12,647 nucleotides of DNA from Chitinophaga pinensis (GTDB lineage: Bacteria; Bacteroidota; Bacteroidia; Flavobacteriales; Flavobacteriaceae), in the NCBI GenBank assembly GCA_943324925.2, contig CALPNL020000039.1, positions 1 through 12,647 on the forward strand, read 5' to 3'. Below are positions 7,007 through 12,647 of the stretch, piece after piece; the stretch's first letter is position 1, and every line of letters begins with the position of its first letter. The notes under the pieces are model-generated. The model searched no databases. It was not told the DNA's origin and saw nothing but the letters and a program-made list of their open reading frames with translations. The position numbers and the translations under genes were made by a program.

Positions 7007-8056
7007 ATGGAAAAATTGGTTCCCTTCACAATTAATGACCTTGCTAAAGTCACCAACTTCAGATCTGGAGAAGTGAAATTTGGCGAGAAAATGTTGACAG
7101 TGCCAAAAAATACTGATGCAAGAGCCTTCTTGTATTCTTGCGATGCAAAATATGTTTTATTTGGAATACCCGAAGACATTGGAGTTAAAGCCAATTATGG
7201 CCGAACAGGTGCTGCATCTGCATGGGATAGCGCCATAAAAAGTATTGCAAATATTCAACACAATCGTTTTTGTAAAGGAAGCCAACTACTAGTTTTAGGC
7301 CAACTAAATGTAAGTGAAGAAATGGCTGAAAGTCAGCATTTAGATTTTAATTCTGATGATGATAGAAAACGATTAAACCAATTAGTTAATAAAATAGATA
7401 AAGAAGTTTCCCATATCGTTTGCAAAATTGTTAAAGCGGGGAAAATTCCAATAATTATTGGAGGAGGCCACAATAATGCCTACGGAAATATTAAGGGTTC
7501 TGCCCTAGCCTTTGGGAAACCTGTGAATGCAATTAATTTTGATGCCCATTCAGATTTTAGAATTTTGGAGGGCAGACACAGTGGAAATGGTTTTTCCTAT
7601 GCCTACGAAGAGGGTTTTTTAAACCGGTATTTTATTTTTGGCTTACACGAAAATTATACTTCCAAGAGTGTATTGGATTCAATTAAAAAAATCGACGATC
7701 GAGTGAAATTCAATACTTACGATGAAATTCAGATTAGAAAACAGAAAAAGTTTGAACCTGAAATGATTTCAGCCTTAGATTTTATTAAAGAAGATCGTTT
7801 TGGAATTGAAATTGACCTTGATGCTATTCCTAATATTGCCAGCAGCGCCATGACATTGAGTGGTTTTTCAATTGAAAAATTACGACAATTTATTTACTTT
7901 TTCGGAAACAATCAAAATGCTACTTATTTACATATTTGTGAAGGCGCACCAGAGTTAGGAGAAGAAAAAAACAATCATCTGATTGGAAAACTAATAGGTT
8001 ACCTTGTTACCGACTTCGTAAAAGCCAATTCTGAAACCATAATTAAAAACCTATAA
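7007..8056 (+). CDS. hutG: Formimidoylglutamase, arginase/ureohydrolase family
   Basis: The predicted 349-residue cytoplasmic Mn2+ enzyme hydrolyses N-formimino-L-glutamate to glutamate and formamide, the last step of the hut pathway. The dinuclear metal site of the arginase family is complete: IIGGGHNNAYGN at 150-161 with H155, INFDAHSDFR at 176-185 with D179, H181 and D183, and EIDLDAIPN at 268-276 with D270 and D272. The last motif departs from the usual SxDxDxxDP form, but both ligand aspartates are kept. The choice of formimidoylglutamase over arginase or agmatinase rests on the hutI neighbourhood and the flavobacterial N-terminal region. The start is ATG 7007, with a weak aaaaaggt just before it. 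The gene is divergent from the coiled-coil gene (90 bases). Confidence 0.87.
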   Translation: MEKLVPFTINDLAKVTNFRSGEVKFGEKMLTVPKNTDARAFLYSCDAKYVLFGIPEDIGVKANYGRTGAASAWDSAIKSIANIQHNRFCKGSQLLVLGQLNVSEEMAESQHLDFNSDDDRKRLNQLVNKIDKEVSHIVCKIVKAGKIPIIIGGGHNNAYGNIKGSALAFGKPVNAINFDAHSDFRILEGRHSGNGFSYAYEEGFLNRYFIFGLHENYTSKSVLDSIKKIDDRVKFNTYDEIQIRKQKKFEPEMISALDFIKEDRFGIEIDLDAIPNIASSAMTLSGFSIEKLRQFIYFFGNNQNATYLHICEGAPELGEEKNNHLIGKLIGYLVTDFVKANSETIIKNL

Positions 8057-8091
8057 TTTTCGATTCAATTTTAGATTTATTCCTTAAAAAC

Positions 8092-8119
8092 TTGATTTCA
8101 TTAATATAACCTATCTTTG
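8092..8119 (+). promoter_or_regulatory. Bacteroidota consensus promoter for the DEAD-box helicase gene
   Basis: TTG at 8092-8094 and TATCTTTG at 8112-8119 are separated by 17 bases, a full match to the TTG / TAnnTTTG promoter of the Bacteroidota primary sigma factor. The expected transcript would begin near 8125, leaving an A/T-rich leader of about 40 bases before ATG 8164. This is the clearest promoter in the window, and it separates the helicase gene from hutG. Confidence 0.75.
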
Positions 8120-8163
8120 CGAAGAATTTAAGTAATTAATACTGAATTCTAAATATCAAAAAT

Positions 8164-9417
8164 ATGTTATTCGAAGATTTATCACTTTCAAAAAGTATCC
8201 AAAAAGCCGTATTTGAATTAGGCTACATAGAAGCTACCCCAATTCAAGAACAAGCAATTCCAATAGTTTTATCTGGTAAAGACATCATCGGTTGTGCGCA
8301 AACTGGTACTGGAAAAACCGCAGCATTTGCCATTCCAATTATTCATCAATTACACCGAATTGTAGGTTCGTCAAAAAAAGCAAAACAAATTAGAGCTTTA
8401 GTTGTAACCCCTACAAGAGAATTAGCGGTTCAAATAGGACAAAATTTCGATGCTTACTCAAAATATACCAACATCAACCAATTGACAATATTTGGAGGAG
8501 TTTCTCAAAATCCTCAAGTGGACAGTTTAAAATCGGGTATTGATGTTTTAATTGCTACTCCCGGACGTTTATTGGATTTGCACAAACAAGGTTTTATTGA
8601 TTTGGATCATTTACATACTTTGGTACTTGATGAGGCAGATCAAATGTTGGATATGGGATTTGTAAATGATGTAAAGAAAATTGTAAAATTAACTCCAAAA
8701 AACAGACAGACTTTATTGTTTTCGGCTACTATGCCAATAGCAATTCGTGAATTAGCTGAAATGTTTCTTCAAGATCCGGCTAAAGTTTCTGTTTCTCCCG
8801 TTTCTTCAACAGCAGAAAATGTAGAACAACGCGTTTATTTTGTGGAGAAAACAGAAAAAAGAAACTTGCTTTATCATTTAATTAAAAATGAAAATTTATC
8901 GGATGTATTGGTTTTTTCAAGAACCAAACATGGTGCTGATAATGTGGTAAAAGCACTAAGGAAAAACAATATTGCCGCTGAAGCGATTCATGGTGATAAA
9001 TCTCAAAATGCACGTCAACGCGTTTTAGAAGCATTTAAAAATAAAGAAGTAGGCGTTTTAGTAGCAACCGATATCGCAGCCAGAGGAATTGATATTGACC
9101 AATTACCATTTGTAATCAACTTTGATTTGCCTAATATTCCAGAAACTTATGTTCATAGAATAGGTAGAACGGGAAGAGCTGGAAATGGTGGAATTGCGAT
9201 TTCATTTTGTGGCAAAGACGAACATCCCTATTGGAAAGACATTATGAAGTTGATAAAAGTAGATGTAAAAACAGTTTCTGATCATCCGTATCCATGGCAC
9301 AGTGGAAGTCCTGAAACAGCACCTGCTACTTCTCAAAAAAATTCAAATAGAAGTGGTGAAGCTAATAAATCTAGAAAGTCATCCAACTCAAAGCAAAATA
9401 AAAAGCGCTGGTATTAA
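8164..9417 (+). CDS. DEAD-box ATP-dependent RNA helicase, RhlE-like
   Basis: The predicted 417-residue cytoplasmic RNA helicase would remodel RNA or ribosome precursors. All core motifs are present: Q motif ATPIQEQAIP at 24-33, motif I AQTGTGKT at 45-52, Ia PTREL at 83-87, GG at 111-112, TPGR at 132-135, DEAD at 156-159, SAT at 187-189, FSRTK at 251-255, ATDIAARGID at 301-310, and HRIGRTGR at 331-338. A short, Ser/Lys/Asn-rich basic tail (about 380-417, ending KKRWY) probably adds nonspecific RNA affinity. The core order and the absence of a DbpA- or CsdA-type C-terminal domain favour the RhlE group; the exact orthologue is unsure. It has its own consensus promoter. Its TAA overlaps the stop codon of the convergent kinase gene. 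Confidence 0.95.
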   Translation: MLFEDLSLSKSIQKAVFELGYIEATPIQEQAIPIVLSGKDIIGCAQTGTGKTAAFAIPIIHQLHRIVGSSKKAKQIRALVVTPTRELAVQIGQNFDAYSKYTNINQLTIFGGVSQNPQVDSLKSGIDVLIATPGRLLDLHKQGFIDLDHLHTLVLDEADQMLDMGFVNDVKKIVKLTPKNRQTLLFSATMPIAIRELAEMFLQDPAKVSVSPVSSTAENVEQRVYFVEKTEKRNLLYHLIKNENLSDVLVFSRTKHGADNVVKALRKNNIAAEAIHGDKSQNARQRVLEAFKNKEVGVLVATDIAARGIDIDQLPFVINFDLPNIPETYVHRIGRTGRAGNGGIAISFCGKDEHPYWKDIMKLIKVDVKTVSDHPYPWHSGSPETAPATSQKNSNRSGEANKSRKSSNSKQNKKRWY

Positions 9418-11609
9418 CTTTCTATTTTGCGAACAATCTCATTGATTTTTGCTGATAAATCTTGAATTTTGAAGGGTTTTACAAAAACTTCGTCTATTCC
9501 TGACTCAATTGCCTGTAGTTTAATTTCTTCATAAGAGTAAGCCGTCACTGCAAATACGGGTGTTTGAATATTGAGTTCTTTTATTTTTTTGGTTATTTCA
9601 AAACCAGAGATATCGGGTAGGTTAATATCTGTTAGTATTAAATCAAAAGTGGTGTTTTTAAGGAGATTTAATGCATCAATACCATTCTCAACAATTTCAA
9701 CATTACATTTCAATTTGACCAACGATTTTTTGGTTACCAATTGATTAATTTTATTGTCTTCAATTAAAAGTACATTAATCGGTTCTAATAAAAGTTGGCT
9801 TGGGGTATTTGAAATAAATTTAGGTTCTTCATTGCATCGGTTTTTAAATTTAATAGTAAATGAAAAGGAACATCCTTTTCCTAAATCACTTTCGATTATA
9901 ATTTTACTATCAAACATTTCAATTAAATAATGTACAATCGAAAGACCAATTCCTGATCCTTGATAAGACATTTTTTTGTTTTTAATTTGTACAAAATTAT
10001 CGAAAATTATTTTTTGATTTTCAGGTGCAATTCCAATTCCAGTATCTTTAACTTCAAATTTTAAGTAGGAATAATCCTCCTCGTTTTTAATTGAATTGAT
10101 GGTTAAAGTTACTTCCCCCTCCTTTGTGAATTTTAATGAATTATCTAATAAATTAATCAATATTTGAGCCAATCGACTGCTATCTCCTATTAAAAATTCA
10201 GGAATATTTGGATCTAAATAAAAATTAATTTTGTTATTGTTTTTATTGTAAATAATATTTGAAGAACTAAAAATAGCATCAACTTCTTCAAAAATATTAA
10301 ACACATTCTCTTCCAATTTTATTTTTTTACTTTCGAATTTACTTAATTGAAGCACATCATTAACTAAAGACAACAAGTAGTTGGATGAAAAAGTAAGTGA
10401 TTTCATATAATCACTCTTGGCCAATTTAGGATTCTCCTCTTTAATAATGTCAATAATTCCAATTACCCCATATAAAGGCGTTCTAAGTTCATGACTTATT
10501 GTAGAAATAAATTGAGATTTTAATGTAAGTAACTCTTCAGCCTTCTCTTTAGCTACTTTAATTTCTTTATTGGTTTTAACCAAAAATAAATTTGTTTTTT
10601 GTTTGAATAAATAATTTTTATACAACGATAATAATAGTAAAACCAGAATTATTGAAAGGATAAATAATAAAATTGTTATTTTTTTATTTTGATTAATAAG
10701 TTCTAATTGTTGGTTTTTTTCAAATTCAATGTGGTTTATTTGTCTTTTATATTCTTTTAGTACAGTAGAAATTCCCGACTGACGCTCCACTTGTGAATGC
10801 TCCTCTTCATACAATTTATCTTTTAATGCGCTGTATTTTTCCATGTATACAAATGCATTTGAAAAGTCTTTTTTCTTTTCATACATTCTAGCAATATCAT
10901 CATAAACCTCGGCTGCATTACTTTCTAAAAATTCAGTGGTGTTTTCATTACAAAATTTTAAAGCCGTTTTGTAGTATCGTTCCGATTTTGTAAAATCATT
11001 TTTATATGAAAAATAATCTCCTTGCAACGAATTATACATGATTTTGGATTCCAAATCATCTTGACTGATAATGAATTTTTCAGCCGTTTTTAAATAACCG
11101 ATCCCATTATTGTAATCTCCAACGGCAAAATAAGCTGAAGTAATATTTAAATTAGCATACATGACCTGGTAATCATCTTTCGATAAATTAACAAAATACA
11201 ATGCTTTTTTATAATGGTAAATTCCTTTTTTATAATCTATTTTTTTAAAACAATAACAATTTGCTAAATTGGTATGAATCGCATATTGCATGAAACTATT
11301 TGAAGATTTATCTATATATTTCAATCCCTTTTGATAGAAAAAAATGGCTTTTTTATAATCGGAATATTGTTCTAAGTTTAAACCTATTAAGTTATAAGCT
11401 CTAGCAGTTTGTTCAGAATCATCTATTTTTAATGCTTTTTCAAGCGCTGATTTGGCTAAACCCAATGATTTTTCACACTCTAATTTAGTTAAGTACTCTC
11501 CCGATTTTGCGATAATAGCTTTAATCTCTTTTACTTGAGGAGTTTCAGTTTGAGCAAAATGAAATTGCACAATGAAAAGTAAAAACAGGATAAATATTTT
11601 TTTCTGCAT
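9414..11609 (-). CDS. TPR-containing hybrid sensor histidine kinase with C-terminal receiver domain
   Basis: The predicted product has 731 residues. A signal peptide or anchor at 1-20 (MQKKIFILFLLFIVQFHFAQ) precedes a helical TPR-like region at about 65-265, expected in the periplasm. A short coiled coil leads to a transmembrane helix at about 311-333. The kinase core follows: HisKA with SQFISTISHELRTPL and phospho-acceptor H373; the N box INLLDNSLKF near 485-494; DTGIGI at 522-527; and GSGIGLSIV at 551-559. The receiver domain has ED at 617-618, phospho-accepting D661 in LTDINLP, T689 and K711. All key residues are present. There is no HPt or DNA-binding domain and no partner regulator nearby, so the output is unknown. 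ATG 11609 is chosen over an upstream in-frame TTG because it begins the signal peptide. Confidence 0.93.
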   Translation of the reverse strand: MQKKIFILFLLFIVQFHFAQTETPQVKEIKAIIAKSGEYLTKLECEKSLGLAKSALEKALKIDDSEQTARAYNLIGLNLEQYSDYKKAIFFYQKGLKYIDKSSNSFMQYAIHTNLANCYCFKKIDYKKGIYHYKKALYFVNLSKDDYQVMYANLNITSAYFAVGDYNNGIGYLKTAEKFIISQDDLESKIMYNSLQGDYFSYKNDFTKSERYYKTALKFCNENTTEFLESNAAEVYDDIARMYEKKKDFSNAFVYMEKYSALKDKLYEEEHSQVERQSGISTVLKEYKRQINHIEFEKNQQLELINQNKKITILLFILSIILVLLLLSLYKNYLFKQKTNLFLVKTNKEIKVAKEKAEELLTLKSQFISTISHELRTPLYGVIGIIDIIKEENPKLAKSDYMKSLTFSSNYLLSLVNDVLQLSKFESKKIKLEENVFNIFEEVDAIFSSSNIIYNKNNNKINFYLDPNIPEFLIGDSSRLAQILINLLDNSLKFTKEGEVTLTINSIKNEEDYSYLKFEVKDTGIGIAPENQKIIFDNFVQIKNKKMSYQGSGIGLSIVHYLIEMFDSKIIIESDLGKGCSFSFTIKFKNRCNEEPKFISNTPSQLLLEPINVLLIEDNKINQLVTKKSLVKLKCNVEIVENGIDALNLLKNTTFDLILTDINLPDISGFEITKKIKELNIQTPVFAVTAYSYEEIKLQAIESGIDEVFVKPFKIQDLSAKINEIVRKIES

Positions 11610-11641
11610 AAAGAAGACCAATTATAAGATTACGAATATAT

Positions 11642-11672
11642 AAAACCTATTTCAATTATGTTAAAATGGCAA
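11642..11672 (-). promoter_or_regulatory. Candidate promoter for the hybrid kinase gene
   Basis: On the - strand, TTG (11672-11670), 20 bases and TAGGTTTT (11649-11642) fit the Bacteroidota promoter with one mismatch in the last -7 base. It lies after the ettA terminator and would give a leader of about 25 bases before ATG 11609. Its position is sensible but the match is imperfect. Confidence 0.35.
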
Positions 11673-11682
11673 GTATATATTT

Positions 11683-11709
11683 AAAAAAAGAGACCTAAGT
11701 GGTCTCTTT
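11683..11709 (-). terminator. Intrinsic terminator of ettA
   Basis: Read on the - strand, a perfect 9-bp stem (11709-11701 with 11695-11687, arms aaagagacc and ggtctcttt) with the 5-base loop acttA is followed by a run of Ts opposite the As at 11689-11683. It begins 5 bases after the ettA stop codon, so it should end the ettA transcript before the kinase gene. Confidence 0.9.
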
Positions 11710-11713
11710 AAAT

Positions 11714-12647
11714 TTAGTTTCTAATTAATTTTCTATATTTTAAACGCTTTGGTGTTAAATCACCTCCCAAACGTTTCTTCTTATTTTCCTCATATTCAGA
11801 GAATCCACCTTCAAAATAATAAACTTCAGAGTTTCCTTCAAATGCTAAAATATGAGTACAAATTCTATCCAAGAACCACCTGTCGTGGGAAATTACTACT
11901 GCACATCCGGCGAAATTTTCTAGACCTTCTTCCAATGCTCGAAGCGTATTGATATCCAAATCGTTGGTAGGCTCATCTAATAGTAATACGTTTCCTTCTT
12001 CTTTTAAAGTCATTGCCAAATGCAAACGGTTTCTTTCACCACCAGACAACATGGATACTTTCTTGTTTTGATCGCTACCACCAAAATTAAATCGGCTTAA
12101 ATAAGCTCGAGAATTCACTTGACGACCTCCCATCATAATTAATTCTTGACCGTCAGCAAAATTTTCCCAAATTGATTTATTAGGATCAATATTAGAATGC
12201 GATTGATCTACATAAGCGATTTTTACGGTTTCACCAATTTTGAAATCTCCCCCATCTGATTTTTCTTCCCCCATGATCATTTTGAAAATAGTAGATTTAC
12301 CAGCACCATTCGGCCCAATAATACCAACAATTCCGGCCTGAGGCAATGTAAAATTCAAATTGTCATATAATAATTTATCACCAAAAGATTTGGCAACACT
12401 ATTGGCTTCAATAACATTAGTTCCCAATCGAGGACCATTTGGAATATAAATCTCTAAATTCTCATCCAATTGTTTTTGATCTTCATTTAAAAGTTTGTCG
12501 TAATTCTGTAAACGTGCTTTTTGTTTCGTTTGACGTCCTTTTGATCCTTGTCGAACCCAATCCAACTCGCGTTCTAGTGTTTTTCTGCGTTTAGAAGCCA
12601 CTTTTTCTTCTTGTGCCATTCTAATCGATTTTTGATCCAACCAAGAA
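11714..12647 (-). CDS. ettA: Energy-dependent translational throttle protein EttA (ABC-F ATPase), C-terminal part
   Basis: The gene runs off the right edge, so only about the last 310 codons of a family that is normally near 560 residues are visible. The first readable residues, SWLDQKSIRMAQEE, followed by ELDWVRQGSKGRQTK, match the interdomain linker of EttA, which reaches toward tRNA. A complete second ATPase domain follows: Walker A GPNGAGKST, signature LSGGER, Walker B LLLDEPTNDLD and switch histidine in SHDRWFLD. The C-terminus, FEGGFSEYEENKKKRLGGD with PKRLKYRKL, is close to E. coli EttA, which separates it from Uup, YheS and the antibiotic-resistance ABC-F proteins. EttA binds the ribosomal E site and gates the first elongation steps according to ATP/ADP levels. 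There is no frameshift in the visible part. An intrinsic terminator follows immediately. Confidence 0.95.
   Translation of the reverse strand, partial: SWLDQKSIRMAQEEKVASKRRKTLERELDWVRQGSKGRQTKQKARLQNYDKLLNEDQKQLDENLEIYIPNGPRLGTNVIEANSVAKSFGDKLLYDNLNFTLPQAGIVGIIGPNGAGKSTIFKMIMGEEKSDGGDFKIGETVKIAYVDQSHSNIDPNKSIWENFADGQELIMMGGRQVNSRAYLSRFNFGGSDQNKKVSMLSGGERNRLHLAMTLKEEGNVLLLDEPTNDLDINTLRALEEGLENFAGCAVVISHDRWFLDRICTHILAFEGNSEVYYFEGGFSEYEENKKKRLGGDLTPKRLKYRKLIRN

Noticed and set aside
7841..7885. Possible loss of the usual SxDxDxxDP motif in HutG, suggesting an inactive ureohydrolase
   Set aside because: The motif at 268-276 (EIDLDAIPN) keeps both metal-binding aspartates, and the other ligands are present, so there is no reason to call it inactive.
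11610..11621. Kinase start at in-frame TTG 11621
   Set aside because: It adds only four residues before an ATG that starts a normal signal peptide.
1..12647. CRISPR array, insertion sequence, prophage, tRNA or toxin-antitoxin locus
   Set aside because: No regularly spaced repeats, transposase-like proteins, terminal inverted repeats, cloverleaf-type sequences or small paired genes were seen on either strand.

Overview
The window looks like ordinary chromosome from a Bacteroidota member, most probably Flavobacterium or a close relative. Several things point that way. The DNA is AT-rich. One promoter matches the Bacteroidota pattern (TTG, 17 bases, TAnnTTTG). Strong Shine-Dalgarno sites are absent. 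The protein families are typical of flavobacteria: a probable DUF5723 outer-membrane protein, a TPR-containing hybrid histidine kinase, and a CorA beginning MRKIKYKKGRK. Genes are packed tightly. No gene-free stretch exceeds about 110 bases, and I see no mobile element, phage gene, CRISPR array, tRNA or rRNA.

Left block, + strand (1-3610): the 3' end of panB (pantothenate synthesis), an RluA-type pseudouridine synthase, a secreted probable beta-barrel protein of the DUF5723 type, and a class-3-like aldehyde dehydrogenase. The spacers are 29, 52 and 13 bases, so these genes may share a transcript although their functions are not obviously linked. The aldehyde dehydrogenase runs head-on into a CorA magnesium transporter on the - strand, with only 3 bases between the two stop codons.

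Middle block (4685-8056): hutI (imidazolonepropionase) and hutG (formimidoylglutamase) catalyse consecutive steps of histidine degradation. Both are on the + strand. Between them, on the - strand, lies a gene for a membrane-anchored coiled-coil protein of unknown function. A perfect 12-bp hairpin separates the 3' ends of hutI and this gene. hutH and hutU are not in the window.

Right block (8057-12647): a DEAD-box RNA helicase of the RhlE type has the clearest promoter in the window. It converges on a TPR/hybrid histidine kinase gene, and the two stop codons overlap at a TTAA. Upstream of the kinase, on the same - strand, is the 3' half of ettA, an ABC-F translation factor, followed by a strong intrinsic terminator.

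I did not find a convincing undescribed system. The items most worth following up are the coiled-coil gene between hutI and hutG and the orphan hybrid kinase. The remaining observations concern gene ends, starts and promoters.
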